Shown here: positions 1 through 6,460 of the stretch, one piece after another
Layout: every line of letters begins with the position of its first letter
Position numbering within the stretch: the first letter of the stretch is position 1
DNA from: Lachnospiraceae bacterium
GTDB taxonomy: Bacteria > Bacillota > Clostridia > Lachnospirales > Lachnospiraceae
Length of the DNA stretch: 13,334 nucleotides
Reading direction: 5' to 3'
NCBI GenBank assembly: GCA_017613225.1
Contig: JAGAEH010000076.1
Location: 1 to 13,334, forward strand
The notes under the pieces: model-generated
The model's input: the letters and a program-made list of their open reading frames with translations, nothing else
What the model was told of the DNA's origin: nothing
Databases searched by the model: none
Made by a program: the position numbers and the translations under genes

Positions 1-809
1 ATGGAACGGTCGATGGAGGAAAGCATCTGCCTGCGGTTCACCACGATCTTCGTTTCGTAATCGTCGGAGATCATCTTGTCCACTTTGAAATACTCCCCGT
101 CGATCAGGCGGGACAGCATCACCGTTTTGCCGAACTTAAAAGTGATGTTGTTCTTTCCGAAGAAGACGTAAACGTCCTTGTCCGTCTCGCCGGGCAGGAT
201 CTTGGAAAGCTCGCCCAGGGTCTTGCCGGGGACGATCACCTGCTTGCTGCCATAGGATTCCGCCAGTTTTTCCGTGCGGATGGAAATGCGGTGCCCGTCC
301 AAAGAGACGATCTTCAGCTGATCGTTCTTGATTTCGAAGAGCTCTCCTGTCATCAGCTTGTTGTTGTCGTTGGCCGAGATGGAGAACAGCGTCTGATTGA
401 TCATCGCCTTCAGAATGAATTCGGAAGTGACGATGTAATCCTTGCTCTCGGAAGCAGGAAGCTTTACATATTCTTCTCCGCCGCGGACAGGAATGGAAAA
501 GTGGGAGCCTGCGCAGGAGATATTCAGTTTGTCGTTCTCCTGTTCCAGGTAGATGTCGCCGTCCGGGAGCTTGCGGATGATCTCGGCAAACAGCCTGGCG
601 TCTACTGCCACCACCCCGGCTTCATAGATGATGCCTTCGGCTTCGGTCTCGATGGCCATCTCCATGTCGTTGCCGGTCAGTTTTATCTTTCCTTCCTCAG
701 CCTCGATCAGAATGCAGGTGAGGATCGGCATGGTGGTCCTGGTAGAAACGGCCTTTGAGACGATGTTGATCGGCTCGATCAGGTCGGGTTTTGCAAATGA
801 TAACTTCAT
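1..809 (-). CDS. dnaN: DNA polymerase III beta subunit (sliding clamp), C-terminus cut by window edge
   Basis: The minus-strand frame opens MKLSFAKPDLIEPI and runs 269 codons to the window edge without a stop, so roughly the last quarter of a normal clamp (about 365-370 residues) is missing. The clamp forms a ring around DNA and tethers DNA polymerase III. Family signatures seen include TTMPILTCILIEA near residue 30, LDGHRISIR near residue 170 and VPGKTLGELSKIL near residue 190. The ATG at 809-807 is chosen because GGAAAGGAG lies at 819-827 (minus strand), an ideal distance upstream. It follows dnaA in the same direction, the usual dnaA-dnaN order, with a 262-base gap that holds the origin unwinding module. 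No separate dnaN promoter could be picked out of the AT-rich gap, so co-transcription with dnaA is likely. Confidence 0.97.
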   Translation of the reverse strand, partial: MKLSFAKPDLIEPINIVSKAVSTRTTMPILTCILIEAEEGKIKLTGNDMEMAIETEAEGIIYEAGVVAVDARLFAEIIRKLPDGDIYLEQENDKLNISCAGSHFSIPVRGGEEYVKLPASESKDYIVTSEFILKAMINQTLFSISANDNNKLMTGELFEIKNDQLKIVSLDGHRISIRTEKLAESYGSKQVIVPGKTLGELSKILPGETDKDVYVFFGKNNITFKFGKTVMLSRLIDGEYFKVDKMISDDYETKIVVNRRQMLSSIDRS

Positions 810-818
810 GGTGGATAT

Positions 819-827
819 CTCCTTTCC
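819..827 (-). promoter_or_regulatory. Shine-Dalgarno site of dnaN
   Basis: GGAAAGGAG on the minus strand lies nine bases before the dnaN ATG and fixes that start. A second SD-like GAAGGAG lies slightly further upstream (about 833-839), but no start codon follows it at a usable distance. Confidence 0.8.
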
Positions 828-845
828 TTACGGCTCCTTCTTGTA

Positions 846-1071
846 ATTTGATTATCTGATATATTTATATAGTTGTAGTAGTAGTAGGGTCTGTGAATTT
901 GTGGAAACGGCGTTCCGCGTCCGATGGCTGCGTGGTTTTCCGCTTTGGATAACCCTGTGAAAACCGGCCTTCCGGCCTGTGTAAAAACACCTGGTTTTCC
1001 ACGCTGCCTTTCCGAGGGTATTCCCGACGCCGGGACCATCAACAGCCATTCACAGACTTTTCCCCAGTCTG
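846..1071. other. oriC, dnaA-dnaN intergenic unwinding module (incC-like)
   Basis: This 226-base gene-free stretch between dnaA and dnaN matches the Bacillus basal unwinding layout when read on the minus strand. Two abutting degenerate DnaA boxes come first: GTTTCCACA at 900-908 and AAATTCACA at 892-900. A short GC patch at 887-890 follows, then TAG trios on the plus strand (876-887, with TTG and TAG continuing to 870). Last is an AT-rich tract at 851-870. Further imperfect boxes on the dnaA side are TTATCCAAA (944-952, minus), GTTTTCACA (956-964, minus), TTTTACACA (978-986, minus) and TTTTCCACG (995-1003, plus). The architecture is seen directly. Its role as the site where DnaA melts the duplex is inferred from the Bacillus subtilis system. 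Confidence 0.8.
870..887 (+). other. DnaA-trio element
   Basis: Read away from the DnaA boxes (3' to 5' on the plus strand), the triplets are GAT, GAT, GAT, GAT, GTT, GAT. The first four and the last fit the published DnaA-trio consensus 3'-[G/A]A[T/A]-5', to which DnaA filaments bind on single-stranded DNA. The element sits between the box pair and the AT-rich tract, exactly where a trio should be. Confidence 0.75.
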
Positions 1072-2406
1072 TCAACCGGGAGAGAGTTTTTTCTTCAAAA
1101 CTTCGATCGTATTCTTGAGGGAAGGATTCTCTTCGATCTCCTTCGCGATCTTGTCCCGGCCGTGGATCACGGTGGTGTGGTCCTTCTTTCCCAGCGCTTT
1201 TCCTATGTTGGAAAGGGAAGCGTTGGTCAGATTGCAGCACAGGTACATGGCAATTTGCCTGGGGTAGGCCACTTCCTTGTTGCGGCGCTCGGAAGAGAGG
1301 TCCTCCGTTTTCAATTCAAAATGTTCCGCTACCACGGCGATGATGCGCTCCGGCGTGATCACGTCCTCCCGGTTGGGATAGATATGGTCCTTCAGCGCCT
1401 CTTCAGCCAGGGCCAGAGTTATTTCCTTATTAATAAGGTGTGAATACGCCACGATCTTTGTCAGCGCGCCTTCCAGTTCACGGATGTTGGACCGGATGTT
1501 GGTGGCAATGTATTTGATCACCTCATTGTCGATGCTGTAGTTTTCGCTTTCCTCCTTGCTGCGGAGGATGGCCATGCGGGTCTCGTAATCCGGATAAGTG
1601 ATGTCCACGGTCAGGCCCCACTCGAAGCGGGAACGCAGACGTTCCGGCAGCGAGTCCAGTTCTCTCGGAGGGCGGTCACTGGAGATGATGATCTGCTTCT
1701 TGGCGTCATAGAGAGCGTTGAAGGTGTGGAAGAGCTCCTCCTGGGTCCTGTCCTTGCTGGTGATGAACTGGATGTCGTCGATCAGCAGCACGTCGACGCT
1801 GCGGTATTTGCTGCGGAAGGCGTCGTCGTTTTCTTTGTTGCGGATCGAGTCGACCAGGTCGGTGAGAAACTGCTCGGAGCTCACGTAAATGACTTTCATC
1901 TCCGGATTCTTCTCCAGAATGAAGTGCACGATGGACTGCATCAGGTGCGTCTTGCCAAGTCCGGATCCGCCGTAGATGAACAGCGGATTGTAGACGGAGG
2001 CAGGCGATTCCGCCACTGCCAGCGCCGCCGCGTGGGCCATGCGGTTTCCGGAGCCCACAACGAAGGTGTCGAAGGTGTAGCGGGGATTCAGATTGCTCTG
2101 GACCTGGCGGCGCGGGGCTGCCGGTTCCTCCAGGGCAGTGACGATCTGGATCCGGCACTTGCCGTCGATCAGGGCTTCTACTGCGCTCTGCAGGATGAAA
2201 CTGTACTTCTTTTCGATGATGTGCCGCGCGAATTCCTCCCCCGGATACAGGACCGTCAGCGTGCCGTTTTCAAAGGCGGCGGGCTTGAGCGGAAGCAGCC
2301 AGAGGTTGTAGGAAGTGGGCGTCAGTTCCATATCCTGAATGATGGTCTGGATGATGGTATCCCAGTTTTGCTGTATGGTCAGTAATTTGTTTTCATTCGG
2401 TGACAT
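1072..2406 (-). CDS. dnaA: Chromosomal replication initiator DnaA
   Basis: A 444-residue AAA+ initiator that binds DnaA boxes, oligomerises with ATP and melts the origin. Visible parts are the N-terminal domain I (WDTIIQTII to about residue 90), a short linker, Walker A GGSGLGKT at residues 146-153, Walker B LLIDD at 207-211, and the C-terminal helix-turn-helix with signature GKKDHTTVIHGRDKI from residue 406. Length matches the family. The ATG at 2406 is preferred, with AGGA eight bases upstream, over a GTG at 2427 that has no ribosome site. It is flanked by DnaA-box clusters on both sides, and its probable promoter overlaps a perfect DnaA box, which suggests autoregulation. The stop is TGA. 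No convincing terminator separates it from dnaN. Confidence 0.98.
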   Translation of the reverse strand: MSPNENKLLTIQQNWDTIIQTIIQDMELTPTSYNLWLLPLKPAAFENGTLTVLYPGEEFARHIIEKKYSFILQSAVEALIDGKCRIQIVTALEEPAAPRRQVQSNLNPRYTFDTFVVGSGNRMAHAAALAVAESPASVYNPLFIYGGSGLGKTHLMQSIVHFILEKNPEMKVIYVSSEQFLTDLVDSIRNKENDDAFRSKYRSVDVLLIDDIQFITSKDRTQEELFHTFNALYDAKKQIIISSDRPPRELDSLPERLRSRFEWGLTVDITYPDYETRMAILRSKEESENYSIDNEVIKYIATNIRSNIRELEGALTKIVAYSHLINKEITLALAEEALKDHIYPNREDVITPERIIAVVAEHFELKTEDLSSERRNKEVAYPRQIAMYLCCNLTNASLSNIGKALGKKDHTTVIHGRDKIAKEIEENPSLKNTIEVLKKKLSPG

Positions 2407-2439
2407 AGTTCCATTCCTGCCAAACACAAAGATGGAAAT

Positions 2440-2468
2440 AGTATACTACATCTGTGGATAAAATTCAA
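2440..2468 (-). promoter_or_regulatory. Probable dnaA promoter with a DnaA box in the spacer
   Basis: On the minus strand, -35 TTGAAT (2463-2468) and -10 TATACT (2440-2445) are separated by exactly 17 bases. A perfect DnaA box (TTATCCACA on the minus strand, 2453-2461) fills most of the spacer. DnaA bound there would cover the polymerase site, consistent with the autorepression known for dnaA in other bacteria. The sequence match is direct; the regulation is inferred. Confidence 0.7.
2453..2461 (-). promoter_or_regulatory. DnaA box, perfect consensus
   Basis: TTATCCACA on the minus strand, inside the spacer of the putative dnaA promoter. Confidence 0.9.
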
Positions 2469-2514
2469 GCAGAAAGAAAATTCACAGAAAGTTATAAACA
2501 AATTATGCACAGAC

Positions 2515-2523
2515 TGTGGATAA
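2515..2523 (-). promoter_or_regulatory. DnaA box, perfect consensus
   Basis: TTATCCACA on the minus strand, same orientation as the box at 2453-2461 and 62 bases from it. Four bases before it (2503-2511) lies a plus-strand TTATGCACA with one mismatch. Confidence 0.9.
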
Positions 2524-2602
2524 ATAGGGGGATAATCCTGGGGAAAACTGGTGAATTCTTTGAGTATCACAAAAAAACGACGAAAAACAGTCACATTTTG
2601 AT

Positions 2603-2611
2603 TGTGGATAT
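2603..2611 (-). promoter_or_regulatory. DnaA box, one mismatch
   Basis: ATATCCACA on the minus strand, sharing its end base with the weaker minus-strand box CTTTCCACA (2611-2619). The two form a head-to-tail pair. Confidence 0.65.
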
Positions 2612-2641
2612 GTGGAAAGATTTTTACACAAAAATTTGCCT

Positions 2642-2650
2642 TTTTCCACA
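2642..2650 (+). promoter_or_regulatory. DnaA box, one mismatch
   Basis: TTTTCCACA on the plus strand, opposed to the box at 2611-2619. Between them is a small AT hairpin (ATTTTT at 2620-2625, AAAAAT at 2630-2635). It ends one base before the stop codon of the AcnX small-subunit gene. Confidence 0.65.
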
Positions 2651-2651
2651 G

Positions 2652-3065
2652 TTACTCAAAGACCAGAATGGAGTCCTCCGTAAAAGTAATAATATGTGCA
2701 TGCCGCAGATCTTTATACTCTTTTTCCGGCACGGTGCGGATCGGAATGCTCCTTTGATACACCTTCTCCCCGATGAGCGGCCCTAAAGCCAGAACGGCTT
2801 CGGCCTCCATGCAGACGATCCCGGCGGGATGGGTCCGGTTTCGGATCATCTCCAGCATCACGCCGGAACTGGAACAGGAGCCCCGGTCGCAGGGGATGCA
2901 GAGGATCTTTCCGGAAATGCTTTGCCCCAGCAGCGGATGGTGAACGTCGGTGACCAGGCCGGTCTTCGGGTCCACGCCGCCCCAGAAGCACAGGGGCACG
3001 TCGGAGAACACCGCTTCGGCCGAAACGGCGCCGGAAACGATGACGCGGAAATCACGGATCTCCAT
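2652..3065 (-). CDS. Aconitase X swivel domain / small subunit (DUF126 family)
   Basis: A 137-residue protein beginning MEIRDFRVIVSGAVSAEAV. It matches the swivel-domain subunit of AcnX dehydratases through FWGGVDPKTG near residue 28, HHPLLGQSISGKIL near residue 42 and the serine-rich CDRGSCSSSG near residue 59. In the family this subunit packs against the large subunit to complete the active site. Characterised members are bacterial cis-3-hydroxy-L-proline dehydratases and archaeal phosphomevalonate dehydratases. The substrate here cannot be told from sequence. The start overlaps the end of the large-subunit gene by 14 bases, the usual translational coupling. The frame is intact and looks functional. 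It is transcribed toward the origin and ends one base from a DnaA box, with no visible terminator. Confidence 0.88.
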   Translation of the reverse strand: MEIRDFRVIVSGAVSAEAVFSDVPLCFWGGVDPKTGLVTDVHHPLLGQSISGKILCIPCDRGSCSSSGVMLEMIRNRTHPAGIVCMEAEAVLALGPLIGEKVYQRSIPIRTVPEKEYKDLRHAHIITFTEDSILVFE

Positions 3066-4362
3066 GGCGGACCTCCTTTTGAAAGACTCCGCTTACCGCC
3101 GCGTTTACGCACTCCTTCAGCGAGGCCATGAAGATGCGGACGCCGTTGATGGAAGGGGCATACTGGGCCGCCTTGCCGGAATTGGTGACCACGTTTTTGC
3201 CGGCCCATCTTCCGGTGCCCTCGTCCATCTCCATCAGGCAGGTGTCGCAGAGGATCACCGCGCCGGCTTCCTCCAGGATCCGCGCGGCGCCGCTCTCTTC
3301 GGCCAGCCGGTACTGGGCCCTGCTGGTCATGATCCAGAGATCCACCTGCTCCGAGACCTTTTTGCCTTTGATCAGTGCGGCAGTCCGGGACAGCTCCGCG
3401 AAACTGGCATGGGGGCAGCCCAGCAGCACCATGTCCGCGGCAGTTCCCCGGGCGGTGGAGAGCTTTTCTTTTGTCTCCAGCAGCTACTCCGGCCGGACGG
3501 CGATGGGAGCGGGAATGGGTTTTTCCCCGAAGGCCCGGGGGACGGTATCGTCCCCGGGAGTGATCCCCACCAGATGGAATTTACAGACGGCGCCGCCGGA
3601 GGCCGCCGCGGCGGAAAAGGCCTTGACGTCATCCGGGCCTGCCGTTTCCGGAAGGCCCTCCACGACGGGAACGCGGCTGCCCGCGGCCTCTCCCACGTAA
3701 TAGCCCAGCAGGGCGTAGTCCATGCTGTCCGAAAACCAGGTATCGTCAAAACCCTGCAGCGAAAACAGCAGATCGCCGCCCCGGTTCTTCTCAAGATAAG
3801 CGCCGTATTCCGGGACCCGTCCCACAATGGCGCAGCAGACGTCCGCCAGATCCGGCAGCCGTTCGCTTTTCGCGCCGATGGCGGAGTTTACGTAGTTTAC
3901 GGCATTGGACTCGGACCAGCCCACGGTCTCCCCGAACCCCGGGACGCTGCCGTCCTGATAAGGTGCGCAGGTCCAGGTGGGGATCACACCCATCCGCAGG
4001 TAGGCGTCTTCCAGCCGCCGGCTCTTTTCGGCAAAGGCCTCGCTGACGCCCAGCGCCTTCCAGTTCCGGATGTCCCTGGAGACGGGATTGATGGTAGTGG
4101 GGACCGCCACCCGGGCGCCGTGATCCGCCAGAAATTCCACGAAATCGGAACCGGCTTCCCAGACCGTCGTATAGGCGGCCGCATCGATATGGGCGCAGCT
4201 TATGGGAAGCAGCCGCTCGGCTCCGTAGAGTTCTCCCAGCTGCACCACGATCTCCATGGCGGCGCGCACGCCCTCGCCCATCTCGCCCTTCAGCATCGAT
4301 TTTTCAAATTCCGTCAGTTTCAAGGCAGTATCTTCGTCCTTTCGATATAGATAATATATCAT
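3052..4362 (-). pseudogene. Aconitase X catalytic (large) subunit, interrupted by an in-frame TAG
   Basis: Read as one frame this is 436 codons, a normal AcnX large-subunit length, but codon 293 (3484-3486) is TAG. Both sides match the family. Before the stop are AHID at residues 57-60, VPTTINP at 87-93, TCAPY at 131-135, SESNAVN at 150-156 and GRVPEYG at 181-187. After it are GCPH at 315-318, CDTC at 372-375 and VTNSGKAA at 391-399. The Cys motifs, likely Fe-S or active-site residues, are split across the stop, so a product ending at residue 292 should be inactive. A single base change from GAG (Glu) or CAG (Gln) would explain the TAG. No frameshift is seen. Alternatives are a sequencing error or readthrough. 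An ATG re-start at 3432 lacks a good ribosome site. The ATG at 4362 has a G-rich SD-like GGGGGAG very close upstream. The partner small subunit follows directly. Confidence 0.85.
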
Positions 4363-4481
4363 CTTCTCCCCCGCCGGGTCAATCGCGGCCGGCGTCAGGG
4401 AACGCCCGCACTACTATAAATAGACGCTAAAAACCGCGCAGCTACGACATCTTGGGGCAAAAACCGATGTCAAAAATAGGC

Positions 4482-4510
4482 TTGACGAACATGGTCCTCC
4501 TCTATATAAT
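4482..4510 (+). promoter_or_regulatory. Promoter of the rpmH operon
   Basis: -35 TTGACG (4482-4487) and -10 TATAAT (4505-4510) have an exact 17-base spacer. Transcription would start near 4517, leaving a leader of about 100 bases before rpmH. The 4363-4481 stretch upstream holds no gene I can support. It contains a second TATAAA-like box near 4415 without a matching -35. Confidence 0.85.
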
Positions 4511-4512
4511 AG

Positions 4513-4600
4513 GAATGCTATTTTCAAAGCGATCAATAGGAGAAGCATTCATTTCACAAGGTCGAACAATGCCTGGACCGCGTGGGATCGGTGCCATCCC
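4513..4600 (+). promoter_or_regulatory. Structured 5' leader of rpmH
   Basis: Two stems can be drawn. GAATGCT (4513-4519) pairs with AGCATTC (4544-4550), starting at the predicted transcription start. GGGAT (4584-4588) pairs with ATCCC (4596-4600), ending just before the AGGAGG ribosome site (4606-4611). Such structure could set mRNA stability or L34 translation, but it matches no leader class that I recognise. Confidence 0.35.
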
Positions 4601-4620
4601 GGGAAAGGAGGAACCGCATC

Positions 4621-4755
4621 ATGAAAATGACGTATCAGCCCAAGAAGAGAGTTCACAAGAGAGTTCATGGCTTCCGTGCCAGAATGGCGACTTTAGGCGG
4701 CCGCAAGGTCCTGTCAGCCAGAAGAGCAAAGGGAAGAAAAGTTCTTTCAGCATAG
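4621..4755 (+). CDS. rpmH: 50S ribosomal protein L34
   Basis: A 44-residue, strongly basic protein, MKMTYQPKKRVHKR through GGRKVLSARRAKGRKVLSA, the near-invariant L34 sequence and length. L34 is a late-assembling protein of the large ribosomal subunit that sits within 23S rRNA. AGGAGG at 4606-4611 lies nine bases upstream of the ATG. It is first in the rpmH-rnpA-yidD-yidC-jag operon and follows a consensus promoter. It stops with TAG, so TAG acts as a genuine terminator in this genome. That bears on the interrupted AcnX gene nearby. Confidence 0.98.
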   Translation: MKMTYQPKKRVHKRVHGFRARMATLGGRKVLSARRAKGRKVLSA

Positions 4756-4784
4756 GCCGCATCTCATGTGGTCTATCTTCATTT

Positions 4785-5126
4785 ATGGAACAATTTCTGT
4801 CATTGAAAAAATCAGAGGATTTTGGACGGGTCTACCGGCAGGGCAGATCTTACGGGAATCGACTTCTCGTCATGTACGTATTGGAAAGAGGCCAGGATCC
4901 TGAGGGACGGATCGGCATATCCGTCAGCAAAAAAGTCGGAAACAGTGTCGTAAGACACAGGGTAAAAAGACAGTTGAAAGAGATATTCCGCCTGAATATC
5001 TCATCGATCAGGTCCGGATCGGATATCGTAGCAGTCGCCAAGAAGGGCGCCGCGGAAAGCACCTACAGGGAACTGGAGAGCGCAGTGCTCCACCTGATAA
5101 GGCGGCTGCAGCTGCAGGAGTTATGA
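4785..5126 (+). CDS. rnpA: Ribonuclease P protein component
   Basis: A 113-residue basic protein, MEQFLSLKKSEDFGRVYRQG, with the family core GRIGISVSKKVGNSVVRHRVKRQLKEIFR at residues 46-74. The RNR-like motif is VRHRVKRQLKE. It is the protein cofactor of RNase P and helps the catalytic RNA trim tRNA 5' leaders. The open frame extends upstream across rpmH in another frame, but ATG 4785 gives the family's length and start. No strong SD precedes it, so it probably depends on translation from rpmH, which ends 29 bases earlier. It ends in a four-base ATGA overlap with yidD. Confidence 0.95.
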   Translation: MEQFLSLKKSEDFGRVYRQGRSYGNRLLVMYVLERGQDPEGRIGISVSKKVGNSVVRHRVKRQLKEIFRLNISSIRSGSDIVAVAKKGAAESTYRELESAVLHLIRRLQLQEL

Positions 5127-5335
5127 AAAAGTTATTGATTGGACTGATCCGTTTTTACCAGAAAGCGATCTCGCCGCGCAAGCGTTACGGCTGCTGCAAG
5201 TATTACCCCACCTGCTCCTGCTACGCGATAGAGGCAATTGAAAAGCACGGCGCGTTAAAAGGCAGTGCTCTGGCAGGCTGGAGGATACTCCGCTGCAATC
5301 CGTTCTCGAAGGGCGGATATGACCCCGTACCGTAA
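5123..5335 (+). CDS. yidD: Membrane protein insertion efficiency factor YidD
   Basis: A 70-residue protein with the family motifs IRFYQKAISPRK at residues 9-20, CCKYYPTCSCYAIEAI at 24-39 and RCNPFSKGGYDPVP at the C-terminus. The conserved Cys cluster is present. YidD is a small membrane-associated protein thought to aid YidC-dependent insertion. It overlaps rnpA by ATGA, with GCAGGAG just upstream inside rnpA, and precedes yidC by 19 bases, the standard order. Confidence 0.96.
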   Translation: MKKLLIGLIRFYQKAISPRKRYGCCKYYPTCSCYAIEAIEKHGALKGSALAGWRILRCNPFSKGGYDPVP

Positions 5336-5354
5336 AACGGCTTTGGAGGAATGA

Positions 5355-6449
5355 ATGAAATTAGGATTTTTATTTGACACAGAAGCTGCCGCAGAGACCA
5401 CCGCGGCCGCAGCGACCCCTTCCACCACCACCGGCGGATTCGGCAGCTGGCCCGTGATCAAGCAGATCGCGTGGGTCTTCGGCTTTATCATGCAGGGCAT
5501 CTTCATCGTGCTGGCCGCCATGGGCGTCGTGAGCGGAATGGTGCCGCTGTGCATCGTCGTCTTCACCATCGTTACCAAGATGCTTCTGCTCCCGCTTACC
5601 ATCAAGCAGCAGAGGTTCACCAAGATCAACGCCCTGATGACGCCTGAGATCCAGGCGCTGCAGAAAAAATACGAGGGCAAGAGAGACCAGATCTCCATGG
5701 GCAAGATGCGCTCGGAGCAGCAGGCCATCTATGACAAGTACGGCACCTCCATGTCGGCGGGCTGCCTGCCTTCGCTGATCCAGCTGCCGCTGCTGTTCGG
5801 TCTGTACCCCGTCATCTACAACATGCCCAACTACGTGCCGCAGATGGCCAACTACACGGCGGATCAGATCAGCCGCATGTACAACCTCTTCGGCATCAAC
5901 CTGATGGAGGCCCCCGGCTGGAAGATCCAGCCCGCCATCATCATCCCCCTGCTGGCCGGCATCCTCTCCTACTTCTCATCCAAGATGATGCAGCCGAAGC
6001 AGAGCGGCGACAATCCTGCGGGCGGAAGCATGAAGATGATGAACTACATGATGCCGTTCATCTCCCTGTTCTTCTGCATCAGCCTGCCGGCATTCCTGGG
6101 CTTCTACTGGGTGATCCAGTCCCTGGTGATGATCATCCAGCAGTACTTCATCAACCGTTACTATGACAAGATCCCGATGGAGGACCTGATCAAGGCCAAC
6201 ATCGAAAAGACCAACAAGAAGCGCGCCAAAAAAGGTCTGCCGCCCATCAATCAGAACGCGGCCGTCAACACCAAGAAGCTGAACACCCCTGTGAAGTCCG
6301 CAGAGGAAGCGGCCACCGAGGCAGAAAAGCGCGCGCAGGGCATCCGCCAGTCCACGGACTACTACAACCAGAAGGCCGGCAGTTCTTCCGGCAGCCTGGC
6401 ATCCAAGGCCAACATGGTCCGGGACTACAACGAGAGACATAAGAATTAA
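5355..6449 (+). CDS. yidC: Membrane protein insertase YidC/Oxa1 family
   Basis: A 364-residue multi-spanning membrane protein. After a short Ala/Thr-rich N-terminus (residues 10-30), hydrophobic segments lie at about 42-80, 135-155, 194-208 and 232-265. The VTKMLLLPLTIKQQR stretch puts Lys75 where Bacillus SpoIIIJ has its essential hydrophilic-groove Arg, so the positive charge is kept. The C-terminal tail is hydrophilic and basic (about 275-364) and could contact ribosomes. There is no lipoprotein Cys at the N-terminus. YidC inserts membrane proteins alone or with SecYEG. TGGAGGA precedes ATG 5355; an ATG at 5351 is in another frame. It is co-transcribed with yidD and jag. Confidence 0.96.
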   Translation: MKLGFLFDTEAAAETTAAAATPSTTTGGFGSWPVIKQIAWVFGFIMQGIFIVLAAMGVVSGMVPLCIVVFTIVTKMLLLPLTIKQQRFTKINALMTPEIQALQKKYEGKRDQISMGKMRSEQQAIYDKYGTSMSAGCLPSLIQLPLLFGLYPVIYNMPNYVPQMANYTADQISRMYNLFGINLMEAPGWKIQPAIIIPLLAGILSYFSSKMMQPKQSGDNPAGGSMKMMNYMMPFISLFFCISLPAFLGFYWVIQSLVMIIQQYFINRYYDKIPMEDLIKANIEKTNKKRAKKGLPPINQNAAVNTKKLNTPVKSAEEAATEAEKRAQGIRQSTDYYNQKAGSSSGSLASKANMVRDYNERHKN

Positions 6450-6460
6450 GAGGACGTTTT

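Larger units (their letters stand above)
2428..2651. other. oriC, DnaA-box cluster upstream of dnaA (incAB-like)
   Basis: This 224-base AT-rich, gene-free stretch carries many DnaA boxes. Two are perfect on the minus strand (2453-2461 and 2515-2523). One-mismatch boxes are ATATCCACA (2603-2611, minus), TTTTCCACA (2642-2650, plus) and TTATGCACA (2503-2511, plus). Weaker ones are CTTTCCACA (2611-2619, minus) and TTTTACACA (2622-2630, plus). The box at 2642-2650 lies one base from the stop codon of the AcnX small subunit. The layout fits the upstream half of a Firmicutes bipartite origin, with the unwinding half on the far side of dnaA. Confidence 0.85.

Noticed and set aside
966..977. Possible terminator between dnaA and dnaN (GGCC-TTCC-GGCC)
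   Set aside because: Only four stem pairs, and on the minus strand just GGTTTT follows before more GC. It is too weak to support a call.
3484..3486. TAG as a sense codon (pyrrolysine or stop reassignment)
   Set aside because: rpmH ends with TAG in this window, so general reassignment is unlikely, and no pyrrolysine machinery is visible here. A mutation or sequence error is simpler.
2950..4350. Plus-strand open frame of 466 codons opposite the AcnX large subunit
   Set aside because: It is a mirror of GC-rich AcnX codons, with no recognisable motifs and no ribosome site. The opposite strand shows continuous AcnX family motifs.
4446..4471. Stem GACATC / GATGTC upstream of the rpmH promoter
   Set aside because: No T run on either strand, and it lies outside both the rpmH transcript and the AcnX genes. 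No function can be supported.
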